In this document: positions 7,640-16,947 of the stretch, piece after piece
Layout: every line of letters starts with the position of its first letter
Numbering within the stretch: position 1 is the stretch's first letter
From: Paenibacillus alba
Lineage (GTDB): Bacteria > Bacillota > Bacilli > Paenibacillales > NBRC-103111
Direction of reading: 5' to 3'
NCBI RefSeq assembly: GCF_013204855.1
Contig: NZ_JABMKZ010000047.1
Coordinates: 1 to 47,962, forward strand
Length of the DNA stretch: 47,962 bases
The notes under the pieces: model-generated
Database searches by the model: none
What the model was told of the DNA's origin: nothing
What the model saw: the letters and a program-made list of their open reading frames with translations, nothing else
Program-made: the position numbers and the translations under genes

Positions 7640-9158
7640 GGATAATGCGATCTACCGATATGCGATTAAATCAATCATTCGCTGGGAGGATTACGGCTTT
7701 CAAATTGTGAGCGAAGCGCTCAATGGTGTGCATGCGCTTGATTTGTTGCAGCATCAGCATGTGGATCTGATTGTAACGGACATCTCGATGCCGGAAATGA
7801 ATGGCATTGATTTGATCCAGCAGGTCAAACAGCAGGATGCGTCAATTAAAATTGTTGCCCTCAGCTCTTTTGATGATTTCCGCTTCGTCAAGGAAGCCTT
7901 AAAGCTGGGGGCTGAAGACTATTTATTAAAGCATGATCTGGAGCCAGACACCTTGCAGCAGCTGCTGCAGCAGATGAACGTGAAGATCTTGCAAGATCAT
8001 GAGCAAAGGAAGCAAGCGAATATTCGTGAAGCCAACTTGCAGGAGATGCGGTGCATATTGGGACGCAAGCTTCTGCTTGGCGAATTGAAGACGGCTCAGG
8101 AGATCGAGGATCAAGCCAGTGCTGTCCGTTTTCCAAAAGCAAGCGGGCCTACTGTCGTTATGATCATTGACGGTCTGTTTAATCCCATAGCGCCCATTCC
8201 GTCCTCGGAAATGCCGAACGAGCAAATAACGGTCACCATCCCGATATCGAATCAGAGAACGGTGATGGTGACTGCATTTCCGCATGAAAAGAGCGAGCGG
8301 AAATGCAGTGAGGAAGCATTCAGGCAGGTATCTGCTATGGTTAACCGATTTAAGGAAGAGGGCAGTCTAACCGTGGGAATCAGCTTGCTTGGCTATGGGC
8401 TGAAAGACTGGCCAACGTTGTATAAGCAGGCTGAAAGGGCATTGGAGCAGTCGATTTATGAAGGACTGGGGCAAATCTACACCTATGCGGCCAAGAATGC
8501 CCAAGGGGCAGAACCAGAGCGAGACAGCCTCTCGATTCAGAAATTGGCGGCCGCAATGCGAAGCGGATTCGTGGCGGATGCAGAAGCTCAAACGGAGCTG
8601 TTTTTTCAAAGTCTGAATCAAGGAAAACCGCCTCTGGCAGAATTAAAGCGACTTTTCGTGGAGCTGACAGGACTTATCACGACGATAGCACGGGAGAGAG
8701 GCACGCTTTCTGAGAAAGTTGAGCTTGCTTGCAGGCAGATCAATCACATGATCGAGACGCTTCCTTCGCTGCCTCTTATCAAACAAAAAATACTGGCCTT
8801 GAACAAGGAAGTGGTCAGCAGTCCTGTAGAAAATCCAATGCTGCGGAAGGAAATTCAAGCAGCGATTGCTTATATCGAACAACACTATGCCGAAGATATC
8901 ACAGTAGCCCAATTGGCGGATGTGCTTCATCTTAGCAGCAATTACCTTTCCAATTTATTTAAAATGGAAACGGGCATGCGGTTCGTGGAATATGTGAATC
9001 GGTGCCGCATCCGCAAGGCGAAGCTCTTGCTTAGGGACGTTTCCTTGAAAGTATATGAGGTTGCAGAGAAAACGGGTTTTCAAGAAACGTCGTATTTCTG
9101 CAAGGTATTTAAAGAACTGGAAGGGAAGACCGTCAAAGAATATAGAAGCGACTGCTGA
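7617..9158 (+). CDS. Response regulator with AraC-type DNA-binding domain, YesN type
   Basis: The start at 7617 is set by AAAGGAGG seven bases upstream; the ATG at 7611 is too close. The protein has 513 residues. The receiver domain covers about 1-120, with acidic residues ED near 8-9, phospho-acceptor Asp55 in VTDISMPEMNG and the conserved Lys in YLLKHD. A middle region of about 280 residues follows. The last 100 residues are two helix-turn-helix motifs of the AraC family (ITVAQLADVLHLSSNYLSNL and VYEVAEKTGFQETSYFCKVF). It overlaps the kinase gene and is translationally coupled to it. It probably activates the galactan genes downstream. Confidence 0.93.
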   Translation: MLNAMIVEDNAIYRYAIKSIIRWEDYGFQIVSEALNGVHALDLLQHQHVDLIVTDISMPEMNGIDLIQQVKQQDASIKIVALSSFDDFRFVKEALKLGAEDYLLKHDLEPDTLQQLLQQMNVKILQDHEQRKQANIREANLQEMRCILGRKLLLGELKTAQEIEDQASAVRFPKASGPTVVMIIDGLFNPIAPIPSSEMPNEQITVTIPISNQRTVMVTAFPHEKSERKCSEEAFRQVSAMVNRFKEEGSLTVGISLLGYGLKDWPTLYKQAERALEQSIYEGLGQIYTYAAKNAQGAEPERDSLSIQKLAAAMRSGFVADAEAQTELFFQSLNQGKPPLAELKRLFVELTGLITTIARERGTLSEKVELACRQINHMIETLPSLPLIKQKILALNKEVVSSPVENPMLRKEIQAAIAYIEQHYAEDITVAQLADVLHLSSNYLSNLFKMETGMRFVEYVNRCRIRKAKLLLRDVSLKVYEVAEKTGFQETSYFCKVFKELEGKTVKEYRSDC

Positions 9159-9219
9159 TTATAGGGCTGCTGCCACCAATAGTTCTGTGAATACTATAAG
9201 AAATCAGTGAAATATAGAA

Positions 9220-9265
9220 GGAAAGAAGCTGTGAATTCGGATAGAATTCATGGCTTCTTTCTGTT
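9220..9265 (+). terminator. Terminator after the YesM/YesN operon
   Basis: GAAAGAAGC and TGAATTC pair with GAATTCA and GCTTCTTTC around a GGATA loop. The tail is only moderately T-rich (TGTTTAT). Confidence 0.75.
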
Positions 9266-9318
9266 TATAAGAGCGTTGATCTTCGTAGTTTTCTTATATA
9301 TTTTGAAGTTTCATTCAA

Positions 9319-9397
9319 TGTAAGCGCTTTTAATAAATCCTATACTTACAACAAAGGAACAATAGCTTGCCTAAGAAGCGAATGAAACGGGTTTCAT
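9319..9397 (+). promoter_or_regulatory. Promoter region of the GH35/transporter operon with two operator-like palindromes
   Basis: TGTAAGCGCTTTTA at 9319-9332 matches the cre consensus at all defined positions except the C of the final CA. TATACT at 9341-9346 is a plausible -10 box. Downstream, ATGAAAC-GG-GTTTCAT at 9382-9397 is a perfect 7-2-7 inverted repeat. The first could bind CcpA. The second could bind the LacI-type regulator encoded at 15907. Both assignments are inferred. Confidence 0.5.
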
Positions 9398-9434
9398 AAA
9401 GAAAACAATGCCATTGATTAAAGGAGGTTAACCC

Positions 9435-12224
9435 TTGCATCCATCCAAAAACAAAGAAACAGTCATCCAATTATCGCCTGAAGGGTTGCGAATAAATGGG
9501 AATTCAGAAATCATTCTCTGCGCTTCTTTATTTTACTTTCGACTGCCACGGGGGCTATGGAAAGATCGGTTGCATAAAGTAAAAGCTTTTGGTTATAACG
9601 CGATTGATGTGTATTTTCCATGGAATCACCATGAAATGCAAGAGGGCGTATGGGATTTTCATGGAGAAAAAGACGCGGCACAGTTCTTGCAGGATGCTGC
9701 GGATGCTGGCTTATGGGTTATTGCGAGGCCAGGGCCTTACATTTGCTCCGAGTGGGATGGGGGAGCGCTGCCAGCTTACTTGTTCGTCAAAGACAATCTC
9801 CAGCTGAGGCAAAATGATCCGCTTTTCTTGCAGTATGTGTCCAAATGGTATGCTCAAATTCTTCCGATCATCAGGAAGTTTGAACAAGGACGAGGCGGCA
9901 CAGTGATCGCTGTGCAGCTGGATAATGAGCTGGATTTCTATCCTTGCGCTGATCCCAAAGGCTACATCTCCGCATTGAGGGATCTGGCTGCCCAGCAAGG
10001 AATAACCGTGCCAATGATTGCCTGTGCCGGTCAAGGGGGATTATATGAAGCCTCTGGGTTCTCCGAAGACGTTGTGCCAACTTGCAATTTCTATCCGAAT
10101 GACCGGGATCCGGTGTTTGAAGAGAAAGTGCTTTATTACAGGGAAGAATTAGCTCGTCGCGGCTATCCCTTGCTTGTGACCGAAACGAATCGCTCCCACT
10201 TTCTGCTGCGAAGACTGCTCTCGGCAGGGGCAAAGCTGCTGGGCCCTTACTTGCAAGCATCAGGGACGAATTATGGCTTTACGAATGCGGCCAATAATTG
10301 GGGCAACCCTCTCTCGTTCCTCACGTCCGATTATGATTTCCACGGCATGATTACACCGGAAGGACATATTCGGGAGGAAGCCTACGAAGGCAGATTGCTG
10401 CAACAAGTGATACAAACCTACGGTCGTTCATTAGCGGAAGCGTGTCCGCTGCAATGCCAATCAGGTCCGTATCGCTTATCGCTAAAGCAGGGCGGCGAGC
10501 TCGTATTCGTAGGCAATACCAACGAAAAAAATGAAGACGTTTACATAGCCGTACGTGATGAGACGGTCCCATGTTATTCCACCCTTGTTGCAGAAGCTGG
10601 ATATTGTCCCATACTGCCGATACAGGTTCCCTTGCAGCTGTGGGGCATAAGCGATTCGGGACTGCTTGATTACTCGACCGCTGAATTGCTGCGAATAAAG
10701 CGGCTCCCCGGTCAAACACTGCTTGTGTTCCACACCGAAGGCGTTGGCGAGATCCGCTTCTCCTTTGGCGCGGAATTTCAGTTGGCAGCCAGTGGCATGC
10801 AAGTACCGGAAGAGACGGAGCGCCGTCTTACACTGGTTTATTCATCTGCTGAGGCTGAAGTCCGTGCTTCGATACAGCTCTCCGATGGTCATCTCATCGA
10901 GGTTATCGGGATGAGCCGCTCTCGTGCGCTGCTACTCGACGACATCGATGAGGCTGGCATGCTGCATGTGGGGGCAGCGCCGGAACGATCCACAGCAAGC
11001 CGTGATGTGAACATAACGTGGACACAAAGCAGGGTGAATCCAGTCATTCCGTTGGCTAATGCAGCAATCTCCATTGGGAATCGTGCGGATTATTTGGAAA
11101 AACACGCTACCTATCGAGGTTTCGCGTGGTATGCCGCACAGTTGCCGTCAGCAGATCAGAATAATCCTTATCAAGGCGTGATCGTGCAGCAGGCAAGTGA
11201 TGTTGTTTCGGTCTATTCGGGTACAACCTATCTGGGGACCGCAACACCAGGCGGAGCAAGCCATTATTTGCCGATTTCCGCGGAAAAGTCTGTTGATTCT
11301 GCGCTTACTGCACGAGTAGAGATATGGGGACATACGAATTTCCATGATACGAATCTGCCAGGGCTGCATTTGAACAGTTTGAAAGGATTAACGGGTATGA
11401 TAGGCGTTACTTCAACAACGGACTTGAACCCAAATTGGCGATTTAGGCTTATGCAGGCTGGCGAAAATAAAGATGATTTTGCGTTAACAGAAGTGGATGA
11501 TCACTTGTGGCCTATCTTGAGCATAGGCGGTTGGTTGTCAGCAGAGCAGCCTGCTCATCAATGTTACCGCAAGCAGGTGAAGCTGACGGATCAAGCGGAT
11601 ACTTGGCTGCTGCATGTGTCTGGCAGCTTTACCTATGCCTACGCGTACGTGAATGGGCATGCCCTTGGACTGATCAATCCTTTGGACTCATTCCTCGATC
11701 TTACGCCCTATGTAAAAGCGGGGGAAACAGCAGCACTAACGCTGTATTTGGATAAAACGTATGGCTCACTAAGCGGGCAGCTCACGCTGTATGAAGGGAT
11801 GTCATCTGCTGATTGGACACTGGCAGCTAGTGAGGAACAAGGCTTGCTGGAGCAGGCCGAGGCGTTGAAGTCGGCGGAGCAAGCTGCCGAAGGGCCGATA
11901 TCGTTGGCAGCGGGGGCACTTTCTTGGCTTTACGGTCAGCTCCCTGACGATAATCATGGGTTAGGTTGGCGGGTTTATGTCCAAGGCAGCGATATGAAGC
12001 TGACCGTGTTTTTTAACGGGCACTTGGTAGGAAGGCTTTGGACGCAAGGCGGTGCGAACAGGCCGATCTTCCGGGGCGGGAGCGATGACTCCTTTTATTT
12101 GCCGGGCCCTTGGTTCCGTGATCAAGAAGCAGGCAATGATCTTGTGATTTTGTTGGAAAGTGTAGCCCGGGATGAGGCAGCTTTACTGGAGCCGCTCCGT
12201 TTCGTCCCTGTAGCTGCGATCTAA
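9435..12224 (+). CDS. GH35 beta-galactosidase, cytoplasmic
   Basis: This 929-residue protein starts with TTG, set by AAGGAGGT at 9421-9428. It has no signal peptide and so should act inside the cell on imported oligosaccharides. The N-terminal third is a GH35 TIM barrel with the family blocks YNAIDVYFPWNHHE, VIARPGPYICSEWDGG and VIAVQLDNELDFY. From family alignment by eye, Glu165 (in QLDNE) is the likely acid/base and Glu250 (in LLVTETN) the likely nucleophile. The remaining 550 or so residues look like beta-rich jelly-roll domains, typical of long bacterial GH35 enzymes. The product would release terminal beta-galactose. It is first in an operon with the importer genes; the next gene begins 18 bases downstream. 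Activity on beta-1,6 links is inferred from the GH30 enzyme nearby. Confidence 0.88.
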   Translation: MHPSKNKETVIQLSPEGLRINGNSEIILCASLFYFRLPRGLWKDRLHKVKAFGYNAIDVYFPWNHHEMQEGVWDFHGEKDAAQFLQDAADAGLWVIARPGPYICSEWDGGALPAYLFVKDNLQLRQNDPLFLQYVSKWYAQILPIIRKFEQGRGGTVIAVQLDNELDFYPCADPKGYISALRDLAAQQGITVPMIACAGQGGLYEASGFSEDVVPTCNFYPNDRDPVFEEKVLYYREELARRGYPLLVTETNRSHFLLRRLLSAGAKLLGPYLQASGTNYGFTNAANNWGNPLSFLTSDYDFHGMITPEGHIREEAYEGRLLQQVIQTYGRSLAEACPLQCQSGPYRLSLKQGGELVFVGNTNEKNEDVYIAVRDETVPCYSTLVAEAGYCPILPIQVPLQLWGISDSGLLDYSTAELLRIKRLPGQTLLVFHTEGVGEIRFSFGAEFQLAASGMQVPEETERRLTLVYSSAEAEVRASIQLSDGHLIEVIGMSRSRALLLDDIDEAGMLHVGAAPERSTASRDVNITWTQSRVNPVIPLANAAISIGNRADYLEKHATYRGFAWYAAQLPSADQNNPYQGVIVQQASDVVSVYSGTTYLGTATPGGASHYLPISAEKSVDSALTARVEIWGHTNFHDTNLPGLHLNSLKGLTGMIGVTSTTDLNPNWRFRLMQAGENKDDFALTEVDDHLWPILSIGGWLSAEQPAHQCYRKQVKLTDQADTWLLHVSGSFTYAYAYVNGHALGLINPLDSFLDLTPYVKAGETAALTLYLDKTYGSLSGQLTLYEGMSSADWTLAASEEQGLLEQAEALKSAEQAAEGPISLAAGALSWLYGQLPDDNHGLGWRVYVQGSDMKLTVFFNGHLVGRLWTQGGANRPIFRGGSDDSFYLPGPWFRDQEAGNDLVILLESVARDEAALLEPLRFVPVAAI

Positions 12225-12242
12225 TTGGAAAGGAGCGTACGC

Positions 12243-13217
12243 ATGAAAACTGCCACCTCGTCAAGCAGCCTTGAGGCCACGCCGCTTGTTGTTACAAAGC
12301 GTGCATCTTCGCTGCGCCGATTCTGGACACATCGCACCTTGCTGCTCATGTGTGTGCCTGCCATTTTATTTTTCCTCATCATGTCTTATCTCCCGATGCC
12401 GGGGCTTTATCTCGCTTTTATCAACTATAACTATTCAGCCGGCATTTTCGGCAGCCAATTCGTTGGCTTTGACAATTTCAAGTTTCTAGTCACCTCAGGT
12501 GCGCTGTGGAAGCTAACTTTTAATACGATAGCTTACAATCTTGCTTTTATCATCATCGGAAATACGCTGCAGATCAGTATCGCGGTTTTGCTTAATGAGC
12601 TCCGCAAAAAGTGGTTCAAGAAAATCTCACAATCTTTGATGTTTCTGCCTTTTTTCATCTCCTTCGTGTTGGTAGGTTTGATTGCCTATAACATTCTTAG
12701 CTATGACTACGGTTTGATGAACGGAATTCTCAAATCCATCGGATGGGAGCCGGTGAAGACCTACTCCAATCCCGCAATATGGCCGTTCATCATTGTGCTT
12801 ACGTATTTGTGGCAATCGACAGGCTACGGGTCTATCGTCTACTTCGCCGCAATTATGGGGCTGGATTCGGAGATTGTGGAGGCCGCAGAAATTGATGGTG
12901 CCAACGCTCTGCAGCGTATTCGCTACATTGTGCTGCCTTGGCTGAAGCCGACTTTCATTATTTTGCTGCTGTTCTCCTTGGGCGGCATCCTTCGAGGAAA
13001 CTTCGGCTTGTTTTATAACTTAGTCGGGGCTAACAATACCGCATTATTTGATGCGACAGATATTATTGAGACGTTCGTCTTCCGTTCCTTGATGAACAAC
13101 TTTAATTTCTCTTTAGGAAGTGCTGTCAGCTTGTATCAATCTGTGTTTGGTTTTTTCATTGTTATCACTGCAAATTGGCTGGTCAAAAAGGTCTCGCCTG
13201 AAAATACGCTGTTCTAA
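12243..13217 (+). CDS. ABC sugar transporter permease, LplB type
   Basis: This 324-residue inner-membrane protein starts at ATG 12243 behind GAAAGGAG; an earlier TTG at 12225 lies in front of the binding site. It has about six membrane segments and the EAA loop EAAEIDGANALQRIRYIVLP at about 213-232, which contacts the ATPase. The sequence is of the LplB/YteP family, which imports oligosaccharides from plant polysaccharides. It pairs with the permease encoded next and the lipoprotein after it. No ATPase is encoded here; a shared MsmX-type ATPase is expected, as known for this family in Bacillus. Confidence 0.92.
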   Translation: MKTATSSSSLEATPLVVTKRASSLRRFWTHRTLLLMCVPAILFFLIMSYLPMPGLYLAFINYNYSAGIFGSQFVGFDNFKFLVTSGALWKLTFNTIAYNLAFIIIGNTLQISIAVLLNELRKKWFKKISQSLMFLPFFISFVLVGLIAYNILSYDYGLMNGILKSIGWEPVKTYSNPAIWPFIIVLTYLWQSTGYGSIVYFAAIMGLDSEIVEAAEIDGANALQRIRYIVLPWLKPTFIILLLFSLGGILRGNFGLFYNLVGANNTALFDATDIIETFVFRSLMNNFNFSLGSAVSLYQSVFGFFIVITANWLVKKVSPENTLF

Positions 13218-13266
13218 GTCAGAAGCGGCATATTTATCATGACAGATCGCTTAGGAGGGACATATT

Positions 13267-14175
13267 GTGGAGCAAGTCATCGCACGTCAAAGGGGAACTG
13301 ATATATCCTCAGTGGCCATCCGGGCTTTTGGCTACTTATTTATCGGTCTATTCGCCTTATGCTGTTTATTGCCTTTTCTTCTTGTGCTAGGGACATCATT
13401 TACGGCTGAAAAGTCAATCACGCTGCACGGTTATAATTTGTGGCCCAAAGAGTTCAGCACGTTTGCTTACAAAATTGTGTTTGAAAATCCAGGCATCATC
13501 ATTGGCTCTTATGGGGTAACACTCGGAATTACGTTGGTCGGAACAACGGTTGGGCTATTTATCGTGGCGATGACGGGGTATTCCTTGCAGCGTCCGGATT
13601 TCCCTTATCGGAATCGCATCTCATTTTTCATCTACTTTACGACGTTGTTCCAAGGCGGGGTTGTTCCTTTTTACCTGATTATGACGCAGTGGATGCACCT
13701 GAAGGATAATTATTTGGCGGTGCTTTTGCCAGGACTCATGAGCCCTTTTCTCATTATTATGATGAAAAGCTTCGTGACCTCGATCCCACATGCCATTACC
13801 GAATCAGCGAAGATGGATGGGGCGGGGGATTTTAAAATCTTCACCAAGCTGATCCTCCCGATGACAACACCAGCACTGGCAACCATCGGATTGTTTATTG
13901 CACTGGGCTATTGGAATGAATGGTATAACGCGATGCTGTTCCTTTCACCGGATTTAAAATACAGACCGCTGCAATTGTTTCTGTACAATGTCGTCACTAG
14001 CGCTGATTTCATCAAAAATTCTTCCGTTTCCTCAAACGTACAGCCAAGAGATATGCCGCTGGAATCGATGAAAATGGCGACTGCTGTTGTCGCAACAGGA
14101 CCGGTTATTCTCTTTTATCCGATGGTCCAGAAATATTTTATCAAAGGGATTACCGTTGGTGCTGTCAAAGGCTGA
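13267..14175 (+). CDS. ABC sugar transporter permease, LplC/YtcP type
   Basis: This 302-residue membrane protein starts with GTG behind TAGGAGGG. It has six predicted membrane segments and the EAA loop ESAKMDGAGDFKIFTKLILP at about residues 178-197. The ending GITVGAVKG is typical of LplC-type permeases. It forms the channel with the preceding LplB-type subunit and lies 49 bases behind it. Confidence 0.93.
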   Translation: MEQVIARQRGTDISSVAIRAFGYLFIGLFALCCLLPFLLVLGTSFTAEKSITLHGYNLWPKEFSTFAYKIVFENPGIIIGSYGVTLGITLVGTTVGLFIVAMTGYSLQRPDFPYRNRISFFIYFTTLFQGGVVPFYLIMTQWMHLKDNYLAVLLPGLMSPFLIIMMKSFVTSIPHAITESAKMDGAGDFKIFTKLILPMTTPALATIGLFIALGYWNEWYNAMLFLSPDLKYRPLQLFLYNVVTSADFIKNSSVSSNVQPRDMPLESMKMATAVVATGPVILFYPMVQKYFIKGITVGAVKG

Positions 14176-14217
14176 CGTCAAGATGATATCCAAATGATGA
14201 TGGGGAGGCAAATTCGT

Positions 14218-15831
14218 ATGATCAAGAGAAAAAAGAAAACACTTGGTGTCGCATTGGCAGCGACGCTTGCGGTAAGTTTAACAGCCTGCACAACGCCTAG
14301 CAGCACGGGCACAAGCTCGACAGACAAGGCTACAACGACAGCGGCTGCCACAACAGCAGTTGGGACTCCATCTTCCAACAAGATTGATACCTCGGAGTTT
14401 CAAACGATTTCGTACGTCATGCTTGGCGATAAACCGAAAAATGGTCAATTTGAGAAAGTCATGGAAAAGCTGAACGCCATCTTGAAGCAAAAAGTGAATG
14501 CCAAATTGGAAATTAAATGGGTCGAGTGGGCGGATTGGCAAACTAAGTACAACTTGCTGCTAGCCTCAGGGGAGCCGGTAGATTTGATCACCGTTGCGAC
14601 GGATTGGCTGGATACTTGGCAAAATGCGCAAAAGGGCGCTTTCCAATCTTTAGATAAGCTTCTTCCTATCTATGCTCCGCTAACTTGGAAGGAAGTACCG
14701 CCTGAGAACTGGGCTGAGACCAAATATAAAAACCAGATTATGCTCATCCCTGAAGATCATTATACGCAATGGGTCAATCACGGCTTCCTCTACCGGGGCG
14801 ATTGGGCGAAGGAATTCGGCATCACGGCGCCGATTAAAGATTGGGAAACGCTTGGCAAGTACTTCCAAGGTGTCAAAGACAAGAAACCGGGCGTCATGCC
14901 GTGGGATCCGAACGGTACCAGCGGCGACATTGCCGGCGGCTATATTAATTCGCATACAGATGCCATCGAGCTTCCGGTCAGCACAGGCATGTTCGGCTTA
15001 ATTTACGGCAAATCCTATGATGCGAAGTATACGGCATATAGTCCCGTATTTGACGATACCTTCGTTAATTTCGCCAAGCAAATGAAAGAATGGGGCGACA
15101 AAGGCTTCTGGCGTGAGGATGTGCTGAACTATAAAGGAGATAACCGTTCCGAGCTGGAAGCCGGCAAATCTGCGGTTGATCAGCATCACACACAAACGTT
15201 CCTAGGCGAGCGGACCAAAATGGATAAACTGCAGCCGGGCTCAGATTTGCAATTCTTCCCTTTCTCATCGACGCGCAATAATCTCGTCTCGATGTCGATT
15301 ACACATGGCGGAACTTCCATTGGTGCAAAAAGCAAACATCCAGAACGTGCTCTGATGGTGTATGAGCTGATTCGCCAAGACCCTGAAGTATACCGTTTGA
15401 TGAACTACGGCCTTGAAGGCGTACAATATGTCGTAAAAGATGGCAAGCGCTATCGTCCAGACGGCTATGATGTGCAAAGAGACGACTTCTACACCGATTT
15501 CTGGGGTGGACGGGTAGACAAAAATGAGATTCCCGATGGCAACGATTGGGTAGGGAAAGGGGATTTGTATGCTTCCTATGACAAAATCAAGAAAGCATAT
15601 CCATACGGCCGTTTTGTATTTGACAAATCCCCTGTAACGAATGAACTGACAGCGGTTACACAGATTGTTGGTCAAATGGGACCTGCCATCCTGTACGGAA
15701 AAGCTGGCGACCCGGTGAAAGCCGTGAATGACTTCCGCGCGAAGCTGAAAGCAGCTGGATTCGATAAGCTCCAAGCAGAGGTTCAGAAGCAATTGGACGC
15801 TTTTAAAACGACGATAGAAAGCAGTAAATAG
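14218..15831 (+). CDS. Oligosaccharide-binding lipoprotein, LplA type
   Basis: This 537-residue protein starts at 14218, ten bases after TGGGGAGGC; an upstream ATG at 14194 has no site. A basic start (MIKRKKK), a hydrophobic core and the lipobox SLTAC mark a lipoprotein. A Ser/Thr/Ala linker follows, then a large binding domain with features of the long LplA/YtcQ group (VTVATDWLDTWQNAQKGAF, SVGMFGLIYG-like core). It captures oligosaccharides outside the membrane for the two permeases encoded just upstream. Given the flanking glycosidases, galacto-oligosaccharides are the likely ligands. Confidence 0.92.
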   Translation: MIKRKKKTLGVALAATLAVSLTACTTPSSTGTSSTDKATTTAAATTAVGTPSSNKIDTSEFQTISYVMLGDKPKNGQFEKVMEKLNAILKQKVNAKLEIKWVEWADWQTKYNLLLASGEPVDLITVATDWLDTWQNAQKGAFQSLDKLLPIYAPLTWKEVPPENWAETKYKNQIMLIPEDHYTQWVNHGFLYRGDWAKEFGITAPIKDWETLGKYFQGVKDKKPGVMPWDPNGTSGDIAGGYINSHTDAIELPVSTGMFGLIYGKSYDAKYTAYSPVFDDTFVNFAKQMKEWGDKGFWREDVLNYKGDNRSELEAGKSAVDQHHTQTFLGERTKMDKLQPGSDLQFFPFSSTRNNLVSMSITHGGTSIGAKSKHPERALMVYELIRQDPEVYRLMNYGLEGVQYVVKDGKRYRPDGYDVQRDDFYTDFWGGRVDKNEIPDGNDWVGKGDLYASYDKIKKAYPYGRFVFDKSPVTNELTAVTQIVGQMGPAILYGKAGDPVKAVNDFRAKLKAAGFDKLQAEVQKQLDAFKTTIESSK

Positions 15832-15839
15832 AGGTAGGA

Positions 15840-15880
15840 TATCGAAGGTCTGTTAGGGAACAGGTCTTCGATCTTTCGTT
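15840..15880 (+). terminator. Terminator between the importer operon and the LacI-type gene
   Basis: ATCGAAGGTCTGTT pairs with AACAGGTCTTCGAT (two G-U type mismatches) around an AGGG loop, followed by CTTTCGTTTT. Confidence 0.72.
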
Positions 15881-15906
15881 TTCCAATTCGACGTATCGGA
15901 GAGTGT

Positions 15907-16929
15907 GTGTTTCTGGAATCCATTACGGTCTACGATATTGCTAGGGAAGCGAATGTTTCCGTCGCGACGGTTTCCCGTGTCCTGAATGATACAGCACCTG
16001 TGCGAACATCCACCAGGCTTAAGATTATGGCTATCATTGAGAAGCATAAGTTTCAGCCAAATGCGCTAGCACGCAGTCTGGTGAATAAGAAAACAGGGAT
16101 GATTGGTGTTTTATTTCCAGATAGCACCAACATGTTTTTCCCAGAGGTGTTCGGAGGGGCAGAGAGAGCTGCGCAAAAGCTGGGGTATACCTTGTTTCTG
16201 TGTAATACGTTCAGCAATTGCAGCAGAGAATCCGAATATTTAAATTCACTTTGTGAAAGGCAGGTGGAAGGACTTATTTTCATGGGCGGCCGAATTAATG
16301 CCCGGCATTGCCCGGATGCGCTAGTGCAGGAAGTCGTTGATATTCAGAAGAAAATTCCGATTGTGCTGATCAATGGCTCACTGCCGGGGCACCCGTGTTA
16401 CCGTGTAAAAACGGACGAATACTTGGGTACCCAGCTCATCATGCAGCATTTGATTGATCGCGGACATCGCAGCATCGGCTTCTTGGGTGGAACCGCCGAA
16501 ACGACAACAACACTTGAAAAGCTGCAAGCCTACAAACGAACATTAGGTGCGAATAATCTCTCTTATCGCAAGGAATGGGTGCGTTTGGGTGATTTCTCCA
16601 TGTCTTGCGGCAGCACGTTGATGCAGCAGCTTCTAACTTTGCCGAATCGTCCAACGGCCGTTATATGCATCAACGACTACGTAGCCATTGGCGCTATGAA
16701 AGCAGCGATCTCGCAGGGGATGCATATTCCCGAGGATATCGCGATTGCTGGATTCGACGATACGCAGTTGGCTTCTGCGATGAACCCGGAGCTGACGACC
16801 GTTTCGCAGCATAGTGAACAGCTGGGTAGGCAGGCGGTGTCGATACTATCCAAATTGATTCAGAAAGAAAAGGTGAAGAAGCTGACGGTTCTAGAGCCTA
16901 AACTTATGGTTAGGCAAAGTACACAATGA
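15907..16929 (+). CDS. LacI-family transcriptional regulator
   Basis: This 340-residue protein starts with GTG; overlapping GTGs at 15903 and 15905 are out of this frame. The N-terminal helix-turn-helix reads TVYDIAREANVSVATVSRVL, with a hinge helix at NALARSLV that is expected to bind in the minor groove. A periplasmic-binding-like effector domain follows (MIGVLFPDSTNMFFPEVFGG to IAIAGFDDTQLASAMNPELT). It probably represses the galactan genes until a sugar binds. The perfect palindrome at 9382-9397 is a candidate operator. It lies between the importer and the GH30 gene, 18 bases before the latter. Confidence 0.92.
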   Translation: MFLESITVYDIAREANVSVATVSRVLNDTAPVRTSTRLKIMAIIEKHKFQPNALARSLVNKKTGMIGVLFPDSTNMFFPEVFGGAERAAQKLGYTLFLCNTFSNCSRESEYLNSLCERQVEGLIFMGGRINARHCPDALVQEVVDIQKKIPIVLINGSLPGHPCYRVKTDEYLGTQLIMQHLIDRGHRSIGFLGGTAETTTTLEKLQAYKRTLGANNLSYRKEWVRLGDFSMSCGSTLMQQLLTLPNRPTAVICINDYVAIGAMKAAISQGMHIPEDIAIAGFDDTQLASAMNPELTTVSQHSEQLGRQAVSILSKLIQKEKVKKLTVLEPKLMVRQSTQ

Positions 16930-16947
16930 GAAGGAGGTAATGAAATC

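Noticed and set aside
15265..15792. Minus-strand open frame of 175 codons
   Set aside because: It lies wholly inside the LplA-type lipoprotein gene, has no ribosome binding site and no family signal, so it is an antisense shadow.
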